This document shows positions 34,380 through 43,896 of a stretch of DNA of 64,000 bases, one piece after another. The number at the start of each line of letters is the position of its first letter. Within the stretch, counting starts at the first letter, position 1. The notes below the pieces were generated by a model. It saw only the letters and a program-made list of their open reading frames with translations, was not told the origin of the DNA and made no database searches. This stretch comes from Actinopolyspora lacussalsi subsp. righensis (GTDB lineage: Bacteria; Actinomycetota; Actinomycetes; Mycobacteriales; Pseudonocardiaceae). The DNA is taken from NCBI RefSeq assembly GCF_900116555.1, contig NZ_FPAT01000003.1:1-64000 (forward strand). Direction: 5' to 3'. The position numbers were made by a program, and so were the translations under genes.

Positions 34380-35110
34380 TGACCCGACTCCTTGGTACGC
34401 ACCATGATCGCGCCGCACTCCTCACAGCGCACCACGTCGTCCGCCGCGGCCTCCCGCACCGAGGCGAGCGCCGCCCGGTCCAGTTCGAGACGGCAGGCAC
34501 CGCACCTGTTCCCCTGCAGATATCCGGCACCCGAACCACGCTGCTGCCTGATCCGTTCGTAGAGGTCCAGAAGCTGCTGCGGTATGTCCGCGACCAGTGA
34601 CTCCCGTTCGGCCAGTCGCTTGGCCTCGTCACTTTCCAGGTCGGCCAACGCCTCGTCACGAGCGTGCCGCGCGTCCTCCAGCTCGGACTCCGCGGTGTTG
34701 ACCTCCTGCTGGGCGTGCGAAACGTCGGCCTCCTGGGCCTCGCGGCGCTCCATGACCTCCAGCATGTCGTCCTCCAGCGCGGCCTCGCGCCTGCTGAGGG
34801 TGCTCATCTCGTGCTGCAGGTCCTCCAACTGCTTGGAGGAGCCGGTGGAATCCATCATCTGGCGGTCGCGCTGTTGCCTCGACCGCACCTGATCGACCTC
34901 GTTCTCCAGCCGCTCGACCTCGCTGCGCAGATCGTCGAGTGTGGTCCGCGCTGCCACCAACGCGTCCTGCTTGGTCCGCACCTCGCGCTCGGCGGCGCCG
35001 ATCCGTTCCAGCTCCGGAAGCGACCGCCTGCGGTGGTTGATGCGGTTGAGCTCGGCATCGACGTTGGCGACTTCGAGCAACCTGCGTTGTGCGGCGGGAT
35101 CGGCTTTCAC
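34376..35110 (-). CDS. Coiled-coil C4 zinc-ribbon protein (Rv2229c-like)
   Basis: The 244-residue protein is almost wholly a long coiled coil (about 5-185), rich in Glu/Arg/Gln (RNHRRRSLPELERI-type heptads). It ends in a zinc ribbon with paired cysteines CGAC and CEEC (about 202 and 228). Homologues next to RNase H and NIF3 genes are conserved in actinobacteria; the role is unproven but may be nucleic acid binding. GTG at 35110 with GGAGG eight bases upstream. Four-base overlaps join it to both neighbours. Confidence 0.88.
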   Translation of the reverse strand: MKADPAAQRRLLEVANVDAELNRINHRRRSLPELERIGAAEREVRTKQDALVAARTTLDDLRSEVERLENEVDQVRSRQQRDRQMMDSTGSSKQLEDLQHEMSTLSRREAALEDDMLEVMERREAQEADVSHAQQEVNTAESELEDARHARDEALADLESDEAKRLAERESLVADIPQQLLDLYERIRQQRGSGAGYLQGNRCGACRLELDRAALASVREAAADDVVRCEECGAIMVRTKESGQ

Positions 35111-35967
35111 TCGGGCTTCCTCCCAGTATCGGTGTCCGTGGCGTGCGCGTGCACCGTCCATGGATCGGTGCGGCACGCGGAGACGAGGACTTCGACAGTA
35201 TCGGGCAACGCCGCGCCGAGGACATCGGCTGCCTGCTCGCACCAGGGCCACTCACTGGCCCAGTGCGCGACGTCGACGAGGTTGGGAACACGCGTGTCCG
35301 GCACATCGGCACGCGAGAGGTGCTCGGCCGCCGGGTGGTGCCGCAGATCCGCGGTGACGTAGGCGTCCACTCCGGCCTCGACGGCGGCATCCAGATTCGA
35401 GTCACCGGAACCGCCGCACACGGCGACCCGTCGCACGGTACGGCGCGGATCACCCGCCCCGCGCACCCCCCACGAGGTCACGGGCAACGCGTCGGCGACC
35501 CGGTGCACGAATCGTTCGAACGGTTCGGGCTCGGGCAGGGTTCCCAACCTGCCCAGCCCGGTTTCGGCCCCCTCCCGGTGCGGACTGAGCGGACCGGTGA
35601 CGGTCAGTCCGAGCCGCGCGGCGAGCGCATCGGAAACGCCGGGGCTGGCCGTGTCGGCGTTGGTGTGGGCGCAGTACAGCCCGATCCCGGCACGGATCAG
35701 CCGGTGTAGCAGGTGGCCCTTGGGATCGTCGGCAGGAAGGGCGTGCACCCCGCGCAGCAGCAGCGGATGGTGCGAGACGAGCAGCTGGGCGCCCTGCTCG
35801 ACGGCGGCGTCGACGGTCTCCTCGACCGGATCGACGCAGCACAGCACACGATCCACGGTCGCATCGGGATCGCCGCAGACCAACCCCACCGCATCCCACG
35901 ACTCGGCGTAACTCGGCGGGTAGGCGGCTTCGAGTACGTCGAGCACATCCCTGATCCGTGTGGTCAT
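35107..35967 (-). CDS. NIF3-family dinuclear metal-binding protein (YbgI-like)
   Basis: The 286-residue protein has metal-ligand segments LLVSHHPLLLRG (about 63-75), GIGLYCAHTNAD (about 95) and a C-terminal ADLRHHPAAEH with a distal His/Glu set. The family binds two metal ions and is often called a GTP cyclohydrolase I type 2-like protein, though its true activity is unclear. The ATG at 35967 overlaps the upstream stop by four bases (ATGA). It is the third gene of the conserved cobC to RNase H operon. Confidence 0.92.
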   Translation of the reverse strand: MTTRIRDVLDVLEAAYPPSYAESWDAVGLVCGDPDATVDRVLCCVDPVEETVDAAVEQGAQLLVSHHPLLLRGVHALPADDPKGHLLHRLIRAGIGLYCAHTNADTASPGVSDALAARLGLTVTGPLSPHREGAETGLGRLGTLPEPEPFERFVHRVADALPVTSWGVRGAGDPRRTVRRVAVCGGSGDSNLDAAVEAGVDAYVTADLRHHPAAEHLSRADVPDTRVPNLVDVAHWASEWPWCEQAADVLGAALPDTVEVLVSACRTDPWTVHAHATDTDTGRKPE

Positions 35968-37097
35968 CGAGTCGCTTCCCGTGTCGTGGATCGATTTTCG
36001 GTAACGGTGGCAACCGGCTCCTCGTCGGTGTGTTCCCACTCCGGCGAGGCCGGTGGCACGACGACTTCCCGCAACGCGGAGACCAGTCGGGCGTTCTCCG
36101 CGTCACCACGCACGGCCACCCGGATGTGGTCCTCGTCGAGTCCGGGGAAGGTGTCGGCCCGGCGTACCGCGATGCCGTGTTGTCGCAGCCCCGCGCGTAC
36201 CGAGGGACCGTTCGGCACCCGCAACAGCAGGAATGGGGCCGCTGCCGGCAGGGCGACGTGGATTCCCGGGATGTCGGCGAGCTCGGCCGCCAGTTCGTCA
36301 CGGCACCGGGCGAGCAGCTCCGCCGCGCGTCGCGACTCGGCGACGGCCTCGGGTTCACAGCACGCCAGCAGGGCTTCCAACCCGAGCGTGCTCACCGGCC
36401 AGTGCGGGCGGCGGTGCGTCAACCGCCGCAGCAGTTCCGGCTCTCCCAGCGCGTATCCGACCCGCAGCCCGGGCAGTCCCCACATCTTGGTCAGCGAACG
36501 CAGCACGAGCAGTCCGGGGATCCGTTCGGCGGCCAACGATTCCGGCTCGTCGACCACCGCGTCGGCGAAGGCCTCGTCCACGACCAGGACCCGTCCGGGA
36601 CGAGCCAGCGAGCGCAGGGTCTCGGCGGGGTGCAGCACCGAGGTCGGATTCGTGGGGTTGCCCAGCACCACCAGGTCGGCCCGCTCGGGTACGGCCTCCG
36701 GCCGGAGTCGGTATCCGTCGGCCGGGTCGAGCGGCACGCGGGTGACGTCGACGCCACCGTCGCGCAGCGCCAGTTCGGGCTCGGTGAACGAGGGATGCAC
36801 CACAGCGGCCAGCTCCGGTCGCAGGGTTGGCAACAACGCGAATCCCTCCGCCGCCCCGGCCAGGGGCAGCACTTCCTCGGGAGAACGGTCGTGCCGTCGA
36901 GCCACCGCGCACCGGGCCGCGAGGTCGTCCTCGGCGGACGGATAACCGCCCAGCCTGTCCAACGCGGCGATCAGCCGGTCGCGCAACCACTCCGGGGGTT
37001 GTCGCAGCCGGACGTTGACCGCGAAGTCGAGCAGCTCGCCAGCGGCGTCCACATCTCCGTGATGGCGCAGCATCTCCCTGTCGTCCCGGCGAGTCAT
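35964..37097 (-). CDS. cobC: CobC-like PLP aminotransferase (threonine-phosphate decarboxylase-like)
   Basis: The 377-residue fold type I PLP enzyme corresponds to M. tuberculosis Rv2231c. Segments visible include LAGAAEGFALLP, VVLGNPTNPTSV, VLVVDEAFADAVV and the PLP-lysine motif VLRSLTKMWGLPGLRVGY. Relatives are CobD/CobC L-threonine-phosphate decarboxylase or histidinol-phosphate aminotransferase-like enzymes. The later CobD/CbiB gene (39772) supports a link to cobalamin side-chain assembly. It begins the operon that runs to the RNase H gene. The ATG at 37097 lacks a strong binding site. Confidence 0.87.
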   Translation of the reverse strand: MTRRDDREMLRHHGDVDAAGELLDFAVNVRLRQPPEWLRDRLIAALDRLGGYPSAEDDLAARCAVARRHDRSPEEVLPLAGAAEGFALLPTLRPELAAVVHPSFTEPELALRDGGVDVTRVPLDPADGYRLRPEAVPERADLVVLGNPTNPTSVLHPAETLRSLARPGRVLVVDEAFADAVVDEPESLAAERIPGLLVLRSLTKMWGLPGLRVGYALGEPELLRRLTHRRPHWPVSTLGLEALLACCEPEAVAESRRAAELLARCRDELAAELADIPGIHVALPAAAPFLLLRVPNGPSVRAGLRQHGIAVRRADTFPGLDEDHIRVAVRGDAENARLVSALREVVVPPASPEWEHTDEEPVATVTENRSTTREATR

Positions 37098-37250
37098 CCC
37101 CGGCAGTCTAGCTACCGCGCGGCTCGGGCCGGACAGCGCCGGTGGTGCCGCCGGAACCACCGGACGCCGGGACTCGGGGGGGGGCGTCGGAAAGCGTCAC
37201 GAGGAAGAACCCGACGCCCGGGCGATGCCGTTCGACGGGACACTGGGGAT

Positions 37251-37808
37251 GTGACATTCGATTCCACCACCAAGGCCTTCCACGTTTCGTTCGTCTGCAC
37301 CGGCAACATCTGTCGCTCCCCCATGGCAGCGCTGGTGTTCGGCGAGCATCTGAGACGTGCCGGACTCTCCGACCGGGTCGAGGTGTCCAGCGCGGGCACC
37401 GGCCCCTGGCACGTCGGGGAGTCGGCCGATCCGCGCACCAACGCGGTGCTGGCGGACCACGGCTACCCCACCGAGCACACCGCCGCGCAGCTCGACGAGC
37501 ACCACCTCGGCGCGGACCTGCTGCTGGCCATGGACGCGGGGCACCTGCGCGTGCTCCGGGACGAGGTTCAGGACCACGAGCGGGTCAGGCTGCTGCGCTC
37601 GTTCGACCCGAAGTCCGACGAGTGGGCGGAGGTGCCGGACCCCTACTTCGGTGGCGAGCGCGGTTTCGACGGGGTGATGGAGATGATCGAGGCCGCTGTC
37701 CCCGGACTGCTCGACCGGGTCAGGACCGGACTGGGTCTGCCCGGTTCGGGAGAGCGGGGTTCCGCCTCCTCGGCCGAGACGACGTCCCCCTCCGAGACGG
37801 CGTCGTGA
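37251..37808 (+). CDS. ptpA: Low-molecular-weight protein tyrosine phosphatase (PtpA-like)
   Basis: The 185-residue protein has the phosphate loop C-T-G-N-I-C-R-S with catalytic Cys16 and Arg22, and the general acid Asp in VPDPYFGG. It hydrolyses phosphotyrosine. The C-terminal 25 residues are a Ser/Glu/Thr-rich tail not seen in M. tuberculosis PtpA. It is the Rv2234 equivalent in the conserved block. Translation starts at GTG 37251, preceded by GGGGA. The divergent promoter is shared with the CobC-like gene. Confidence 0.93.
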   Translation: MTFDSTTKAFHVSFVCTGNICRSPMAALVFGEHLRRAGLSDRVEVSSAGTGPWHVGESADPRTNAVLADHGYPTEHTAAQLDEHHLGADLLLAMDAGHLRVLRDEVQDHERVRLLRSFDPKSDEWAEVPDPYFGGERGFDGVMEMIEAAVPGLLDRVRTGLGLPGSGERGSASSAETTSPSETAS

Positions 37809-37890
37809 GCACTCGTCGCAGCGGTCGACAGCGAAAACGACCGGAGCTGACCGGAAATCACGACCCGACAACCCGATCGAGGGAGATGTC

Positions 37891-38784
37891 ATGAGCCATC
37901 CGGGGTTGGCCGAGGCAGTCGCGGAACTGACGGGTGCCGAAGCGGCGGAGCCTCGTCGTCTCGGCGGTGGTGACGCCTCGGCTGCCTACGAGGTCCGACT
38001 CGACGACGGACGCAGCGTGTTCGCCAAGGCAGCCCCGCTGAACATGCCGCACGCCCTGCGTGCGGAGGCGGCCTCGCTGCGGTGGCTGGCAGAGGCGGGC
38101 GCGGCCCGGGTGCCCGAGGTCTTCGGCGAGGACGAGCAGTGGCTGATCACCGAGCACGTGGCCGAGGGCTCCCCCACGGCCGAGGCGGCGGCGGAGTTCG
38201 GGCGCGCACTCGCGCGAACGCACGCCGCCGGGGCCACCGCGCACGGCTGCCCACCTCCGGGAGGCCCGCGCGACGCGTGGATCGGGCTGGCCCCGATGCG
38301 CAACGAACCCGTGGCGGACTGGCCGACCTTCTACGGCACACTGCGCGTGGAGCCCTACGTGCGGCGGTTGGTGGACGCGGGCACGCTGCACCGCTCGGAG
38401 GCGGAGCCGATAACCGAACTCTGCGAACGACTCGGTGAACTTCCCGGTGCCGACGAGGCGCCCGCCAGGCTGCACGGTGACCTGTGGAGCGGCAACGTGC
38501 ACTGGGGACGAGGCCCGGAGGACACGACTCACGTGTGGTTGATCGACCCGGCCGCGCACGGCGGGCACCGCGAGACCGACCTGGCGATGCTGCGGTTGTT
38601 CGGCTGTCCCCGGTTGGATCAGGTGCTGGCCGCCTACGAGGCGGAGACACCACTGGCGCCGGGCTGGCACGAGCGGGTGGGGATACACCAGCTGTTCCCG
38701 CTGCTGGTGCACGGCGTGTTGTTCGGCCGCGGCTTCGCCAGACAGGCACACTCGGTCGCGCGGGAGGCGCTGCGCTCGTTCTGA
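37891..38784 (+). CDS. Fructosamine kinase / ketosamine-3-kinase family protein
   Basis: The 297-residue aminoglycoside-kinase-like protein has the catalytic loop LHGDLWSGNVHW (about 190) and the metal-binding VWLIDPAAHGGHRETDLAM. It probably phosphorylates glycated lysine or a related sugar amine, helping repair sugar-damaged proteins. It follows ptpA by 82 bases, and GGGAG precedes the ATG. In many actinomycetes this gene sits beside ptpA. Confidence 0.92.
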   Translation: MSHPGLAEAVAELTGAEAAEPRRLGGGDASAAYEVRLDDGRSVFAKAAPLNMPHALRAEAASLRWLAEAGAARVPEVFGEDEQWLITEHVAEGSPTAEAAAEFGRALARTHAAGATAHGCPPPGGPRDAWIGLAPMRNEPVADWPTFYGTLRVEPYVRRLVDAGTLHRSEAEPITELCERLGELPGADEAPARLHGDLWSGNVHWGRGPEDTTHVWLIDPAAHGGHRETDLAMLRLFGCPRLDQVLAAYEAETPLAPGWHERVGIHQLFPLLVHGVLFGRGFARQAHSVAREALRSF

Positions 38785-38856
38785 GCGGGGAGACGGGGCC
38801 CACTACCGGGTGGACCCGTGCGGCGCACCGGCCATCGCCCGGCCTACCGTGGACCC

Positions 38857-39747
38857 GTGCGTTTCGGGTTTCTACTGCGCCCCGGCTGGCTCGCGTTGCT
38901 CCTGCTGGTGGCTGTTTTTTCCACGCTCTGCTTCACGGTGCTGGCACCGTGGCAGTTCAGCAGGCACAACGAGACGCAGGCGCGCAACGACGCGATCCGG
39001 GCGTCGATGCGGGCGGAGCCCAAGCCGTTGCGTGATGTGCTGCCCCGTGAGGAGGCGCCGAGCTCCTCGACCGAGTGGAAGCGGGTGACGTTCACCGGTC
39101 ACTACCTTTCCCGGGGCGAGACGCTGGCCTGGCAGCGCACCGTACTCGGCGAACCCGCTTTCGAGGTGCTGACCCCGTTCCGGCTGGAGAACGGTGGGAC
39201 GGTGCTGGTGGATCGCGGATTCATCCGCCCGGTGGAGTCGACCAGGGCACCGGAGTACGCGGCCCCTCCGGAGGGAACGGTGCGGTTGACGGCGCGGATC
39301 CGCGCGAACGAGTACGACGCCGAGCAGCGGTCGACGTTCCGCCACGACGACCACCGGTGGACGTACGCGATCAACGCGAACACGGTGGAGCGCGGCGTCG
39401 ACATCCCGATGCGCTCCGGTTACTTCACGCTGGTATCCGAGCAGCCCGGTGTGCTGCAGGCGGTGCCACTGCCGAGGCTGGAGTCCGGGCCCTACCTCTC
39501 GTACGCGATGCAGTGGATCATCTTCGGAGTCATGGCGCCGCTGGCGCTGGGGTATCTGGTTTACAGCGAAGCGCGTTCACCCCGCACCCCGAACGGCCGG
39601 ACCTCGACCGGAGGAACGCCGGACGCGGGTAGCCCCGGGACCGGCGGGCGGAAGCGGAAACCCCGCATGTCGGTCGCCGAGCTGATCGCGGCGGAGGAAC
39701 GCCGGGAGCAGGAGAACCGTGAGCAGCGGAACTCGGCGGGTACCTGA
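38857..39747 (+). CDS. SURF1-family cytochrome oxidase assembly protein
   Basis: The product of about 296 residues has two transmembrane helices, near residues 10-32 and 210-230, with the SURF1 periplasmic domain between (APWQFSRHNETQARND, then GEPAFEVLTPFRL, LVDRGFI). SURF1 proteins help insert heme into cytochrome c oxidase. The cytoplasmic C-terminal tail of about 65 residues is charged. I chose the GTG at 38857 because it starts RFGFLLRPGW, the usual beginning. A GTG 39 bases upstream lies in a nearly identical local sequence and is an alternative. Confidence 0.9.
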   Translation: MRFGFLLRPGWLALLLLVAVFSTLCFTVLAPWQFSRHNETQARNDAIRASMRAEPKPLRDVLPREEAPSSSTEWKRVTFTGHYLSRGETLAWQRTVLGEPAFEVLTPFRLENGGTVLVDRGFIRPVESTRAPEYAAPPEGTVRLTARIRANEYDAEQRSTFRHDDHRWTYAINANTVERGVDIPMRSGYFTLVSEQPGVLQAVPLPRLESGPYLSYAMQWIIFGVMAPLALGYLVYSEARSPRTPNGRTSTGGTPDAGSPGTGGRKRKPRMSVAELIAAEERREQENREQRNSAGT

Positions 39748-39771
39748 CCGGCGAGCCCTTCGCGGAACGGC

Positions 39772-40713
39772 TCACCTCCGTCTGCCGACGACCAGCGCCG
39801 TCACCGCGGCCAGCGCACCCCCGACGGTGCCGATCAGCCTGGACAGCTCGACACTCCGCGTGACGTCGCCACCGTCGGCGGTACGCCCCTCCCCCAGCAC
39901 GGGGCGGGTCTCGGCGGCGTGCTCGTAGTCGATCCGGCCTCCCAGCCTGATGCGCAGCGCACCGGCGAACGCCGCCTCGACCTGGCCCGCGTTGGGACTG
40001 GGGTGCGCCGAGGCGTCCCGTCGCCTGATCCGTCCGCTCTCGCGTGCCGAGCCACCGACCACCGGTGCGCACACCACGGTCAGCATCGCGGTGGTGCGTG
40101 CCGGGAGCAGGTTCAGCAGATCGTCCAGCCGCGCCGCGCCCCAGCCGAACGCGCGGTACCTGCTGCTCCGGTTCCCGATCATGGCGTCGAGCGTGTTGGC
40201 CGCCCGGTAACCGACGAGACCGGGAACTCCCGCGAGGGCTCCCCAGAACAGGGGGGCGATGACCGCGTCCGAGGTGTTCTCCGCCACCGATTCGACCGTG
40301 GCACGCGCCAGTCCCTGGTTGTCGAGGTCATCGGCGCGACGACCGCACAGTCCGCGCAGCCTGGAACGCGCCGCCGCCAACTCACCGGAGTCGAGATGAG
40401 CGGCCATCGCACTGCCCTCCCGCGCCAGGGAGGCGCCGCCGAGCACGCTCCAGGTGGTCAGGGCGGTCAACGTCGCTTCGGCGACCGGCGAACGCCGGAC
40501 CATCCGCTGGGAAATCACACCGAGTCCCACGGTCGCGCCGACCAACCCGGCGGTGTGCAGCACGCCGGCCGAACGGCTGTCGCGGTAGGTGACCGACTCG
40601 GCCCGTTGGGCGGTCCTGCCGAACGCCGCCACCGGATGTCCGCGTTTCGGATCCCCCAGAACCGCGTCAGCGGCTACGCCGAGTAGTAAACCGACCGCCC
40701 GCCCCGAGCTCAC
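39772..40713 (-). CDS. cobD: CobD/CbiB adenosylcobinamide-phosphate synthase
   Basis: The 313-residue membrane enzyme attaches aminopropanol (or its phosphate) to cobyric acid. Family signatures are ADAVLGDPKRGHPVAAFG near the start, ESVAENTSDAVIAPLFWG and LVGYRAANTLDAMIG. The GTG at 40713 follows GAGGAGG by seven bases. It matches Rv2236c. It converges with the SURF1 gene across 24 bp and is divergent from the Wadjet operon. Confidence 0.93.
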   Translation of the reverse strand: MSSGRAVGLLLGVAADAVLGDPKRGHPVAAFGRTAQRAESVTYRDSRSAGVLHTAGLVGATVGLGVISQRMVRRSPVAEATLTALTTWSVLGGASLAREGSAMAAHLDSGELAAARSRLRGLCGRRADDLDNQGLARATVESVAENTSDAVIAPLFWGALAGVPGLVGYRAANTLDAMIGNRSSRYRAFGWGAARLDDLLNLLPARTTAMLTVVCAPVVGGSARESGRIRRRDASAHPSPNAGQVEAAFAGALRIRLGGRIDYEHAAETRPVLGEGRTADGGDVTRSVELSRLIGTVGGALAAVTALVVGRRR

Positions 40714-40846
40714 GGCAATTCCTCCTCGCAAGGTCGACCACGTCCGTGGCGCACGCTACCTTTCCGTGACGACGCGAGGCACACCGAGGCCACGAGTAAC
40801 GGAGTGTTTTCGGTGGCGTCCGCGACCAGGGTTATCGTGGCTGACC

Positions 40847-42643
40847 GTGACCGCCGATCACGAAGCCGTCGAGCCGCGCTCCGGGGCGATACCGAACGCC
40901 GTGCCGCCCCGCGGTGCCCCGGTCGCACGTCCACCGGGACCGGAGCGGATCACCGGGACCGGAGCGGACGGCGCGGACCTCGCGAGAACCGCCTCCCCGA
41001 ACAGCGGGACAGCCGCCGCGGGCGACGAGGTCTCGGACAGCCCGACCGCCGAACGGGACCTTCCGGCGGGCGCGGAGGTCGAGTCCGGTGAACGACGCCT
41101 GCTGCTCTACCGTCATCTGCAGGTGAGCGGTCACCGCACCTACCTGACGATCATGCGGCTGTTCACCTCCACGCTGCTCGCGGACCTCTCCGCGGCGGAG
41201 GTCGCGGGAACGCTGGCGGTGGCCGAGCGCGAGGGCAGGATCGCCGAGGGCGAGTCCGAGCTGTCGACCGTGGTCGAACGGCTGCGCAAGCTCCGCGAGT
41301 GGGGCAACCTGACCCACGGCAGACGCGAGACGACCGCGTCCAGCATCGCGGAGTTCCAGCACGGCAGTGTCCGCTTCCAGGTGAGCAAGCTGGGTGTGCG
41401 GGTGCAGCGGGACGTGGACGCGCTGTTGCGGGTTCCCGAGGGCGCCCGGGAAGTCTCCAGGGAGTTGCTGCCTGCCATCGAACGCGGGCTGAGCGGGATC
41501 GTGGAGCTGCTTCCCGAGGAGACGAGCGCCGCAGCCCTGTCGGAGCAGACCAGGGAACGCATCTCGGAACAGGTCACCACGGTCTTCCTGCAGCACTCCG
41601 AGCTCGCCGACACCGTTCGCGATTTCTACGCCTACCTCGGTCAGGTGGTCACCAGGCATCACCTGAACGCGGGCGAGATATCCGGTTTCCGGAATCTGCT
41701 GGTGGAGTACATCCAGTCGGTGGTCGAGGACGTGATCCGCCACACCGAGCCGATCGCGGCGTCGTTGAGCGTGCTGGCGCGGCGTCGGGACCAACTGCTG
41801 GCGGCGCTGGGCCCCGTGGAGGACCTCGGTGACGAGGTGGAGCGGGCACGCGGCAGGACCGGGGCCGACTGGCAGGAACTCACCGACTGGTTCCTGGACT
41901 CGCCGGGCAGGCCGAGCCAGGTCTCGGCCCTGCGCGAGGCCACCGCACGCGCGATCGGCTCGTTGCTGGCCAGCGTCAAGCACGCCACCTCGGGCGGTGG
42001 GCCGGTACCGGGGCGTCGGAGCGATCTGCTCCACCTGGCGCGTTGGTTCGACGACTCGGACCAGGCCGGGGCGCATCGGCTCTACGCCGCCGCTTTCGGG
42101 CTGTACTCCTCCCGGTGTTTTCAGCCCGCCCCGCCGCACGACGGGGACGAGCACGCCACCAGTTGGCTGGCGGGAAACCGCGTCGAGATCCCGGTCAACG
42201 TCCGCAACCGCGCCGATCGGAGCGGCAGCGGCGGCACCTCGCGGGTACTGCACGACCCAATGACCGAGCGGCAACTGCTGGACGAACGCCGCGCCGAGCA
42301 GCAGCGACGTGCCGCTGCCGTGGCGGAGCTGGCCGCCGCGTCGGAGAACCCGGCGGGGAGCAGATTCTCCGCCGACGCGCTGGAAGTGCTGTGCGAACTG
42401 CTGACGCTGGCGATGGCCGATCGGGAGGATCCGGCCGAAACCCGCACGGCGCTGGAACCGGTTCACCGACTGCGGCTGCGGATCCGACACAGCCCGGAGG
42501 GACCGACCACGATCTCCAGCGTGCGCGGCGAGCTGACCCTGCGGGACACGGCGGTGGAGCTGGACGTCTCCGAGATGTCCGGGAGGTTCACCACGACCGG
42601 CGCCGCGAACCACGAGAACGTCACCGACGGAGCGATCCGATGA
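40847..42643 (+). CDS. jetA: Wadjet type III component JetA (DUF2397, TIGR02677)
   Basis: The product of about 598 residues is the kleisin-like subunit of a type III Wadjet anti-plasmid complex. The domain begins near residue 75 (RRLLLYRHLQVSGHRTYLTIM) and continues through VVERLRKLREWGNLT and VRDFYAYLGQVVTRHHLN. The N-terminal 75 residues are low-complexity (Gly/Ala/Pro/Arg/Glu) and lengthen it over typical members. No ribosome binding site precedes the GTG at 40847, but TATCGT (40833-40838) is a possible -10 box for a leaderless message. Its stop overlaps the jetB ATG. It works with JetB, C and D to recognise and cut circular plasmid DNA. Confidence 0.87.
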   Translation: MTADHEAVEPRSGAIPNAVPPRGAPVARPPGPERITGTGADGADLARTASPNSGTAAAGDEVSDSPTAERDLPAGAEVESGERRLLLYRHLQVSGHRTYLTIMRLFTSTLLADLSAAEVAGTLAVAEREGRIAEGESELSTVVERLRKLREWGNLTHGRRETTASSIAEFQHGSVRFQVSKLGVRVQRDVDALLRVPEGAREVSRELLPAIERGLSGIVELLPEETSAAALSEQTRERISEQVTTVFLQHSELADTVRDFYAYLGQVVTRHHLNAGEISGFRNLLVEYIQSVVEDVIRHTEPIAASLSVLARRRDQLLAALGPVEDLGDEVERARGRTGADWQELTDWFLDSPGRPSQVSALREATARAIGSLLASVKHATSGGGPVPGRRSDLLHLARWFDDSDQAGAHRLYAAAFGLYSSRCFQPAPPHDGDEHATSWLAGNRVEIPVNVRNRADRSGSGGTSRVLHDPMTERQLLDERRAEQQRRAAAVAELAAASENPAGSRFSADALEVLCELLTLAMADREDPAETRTALEPVHRLRLRIRHSPEGPTTISSVRGELTLRDTAVELDVSEMSGRFTTTGAANHENVTDGAIR

Positions 42644-43896
42644 GAACACGGGAGACCTCGGTTCCGGGGTTCGACCGACTCGGCGATATAGACGCGGCCA
42701 ACGTGGTGCGCTGTGCCAGGACGCTGCTGCGCCGCCCGTTACTGCACGCGGCGAGCCAGGACGGCGACCTGCTGGGCATGATCTACCGCCACCGCGAGGT
42801 GCTGCGGGAGCTGTTCGCCACGCTGCTCGGCTACCGGCTGGTGATCCGCAGGCGGTACGCGCGGTTGTACAAGTCCGGCCCCGGCCGGGACGCCACCAGG
42901 GCGGTTCCCACCCTCACCCCGCGTGGCTACGCCTACGTGGCGCTGACGCTGGCCGCTCTGACCGGGTGCGGAAAGCAGGTACTGCTGTCACGGCTGATCG
43001 ACGACGTTCGTGGAGCCGCCGTGGAAGCGGGGATCACGATCGACGACGAGCCCGGTGAACGCAGGGCGCTGGCCACCGCACTGCGCCATCTGGTCGTCCT
43101 CGGAGTGCTCACCGAGACCGAGGGCACGGTCGGCCCGCTCGCCGGCGACGCCACGGCGGAAGCACTGATCACCGTCGACACCGATCTGCTCGGTCAACTC
43201 GTGACCGGACCGCTGTCGGAGGCCGACGGGCCGCAACGGCTGGTGGAACTGGCGTCGGGCGATGCGGGCGTGCACGCGGCCACTGTGGAACAGGCCGTGC
43301 GGCGCAGGCTGGTGGAGGATCCGGTGGTGCACTACCGGGACCTCCCGGAGTCGCAGGCGAACTGGTTGCGCAGGCACCGTGCCGGTGAGACCCGGCTGCT
43401 GGAGCGGTACTTCGGCATCGTCGCCGAGTCACGTTCGGAGGGCATCGCCACGACCGACCCGCAGGACTACCTCAACGACACCTCGTTCCCCGGTAGCTCG
43501 ACGGTGGCGCGCGTGGCCCAGCTCGCGATTCCGCGGCTGCTGGACGGCTCGACGGCCAGGGAGGGCGACCACCGGCACCCGGTGACGCGGGAGGATTTCG
43601 GCAGGGTCTGCGAGGAGCTGCTGGAGAGGTATCCGGCCGCCTGGTCCCGCCGGGCGATCGAAGACCCGGAATCGCTGGTCACGATGGTGGTGGACCTGCT
43701 GCGGCGGGTGGGCGTGCTGATCCCGCACGAATCCGGGGATCCGGAGTGGTGGCTGCTCAGCCCCAGCGCGCACCGCTGGCTACCGATCCCCGACGGTGAA
43801 CCGGCTCCGGCGGAGCGGGAAACCGAACCCCCCGCCGAAACAGCGGTGCCCGACCTAGCGTTGTTCGACTATCCGGAAGGAGAACCCGCCCGGTGA
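42640..43896 (+). CDS. jetB: Wadjet type III component JetB (DUF2398, TIGR02678)
   Basis: The 418-residue protein belongs to the TIGR02678/DUF2398 family. Recognisable stretches are RRPLLHAASQDGDLLGMIYRH near the start, LVIRRRYARLYKSGPGRDA, and RRHRAGETRLLERYFG mid-protein. In structures of related systems JetB is a KITE-type winged-helix subunit bridging JetA and JetC. The ATG at 42640 overlaps the jetA stop by four bases, so it is translationally coupled. Confidence 0.88.
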   Translation: MRTRETSVPGFDRLGDIDAANVVRCARTLLRRPLLHAASQDGDLLGMIYRHREVLRELFATLLGYRLVIRRRYARLYKSGPGRDATRAVPTLTPRGYAYVALTLAALTGCGKQVLLSRLIDDVRGAAVEAGITIDDEPGERRALATALRHLVVLGVLTETEGTVGPLAGDATAEALITVDTDLLGQLVTGPLSEADGPQRLVELASGDAGVHAATVEQAVRRRLVEDPVVHYRDLPESQANWLRRHRAGETRLLERYFGIVAESRSEGIATTDPQDYLNDTSFPGSSTVARVAQLAIPRLLDGSTAREGDHRHPVTREDFGRVCEELLERYPAAWSRRAIEDPESLVTMVVDLLRRVGVLIPHESGDPEWWLLSPSAHRWLPIPDGEPAPAERETEPPAETAVPDLALFDYPEGEPAR

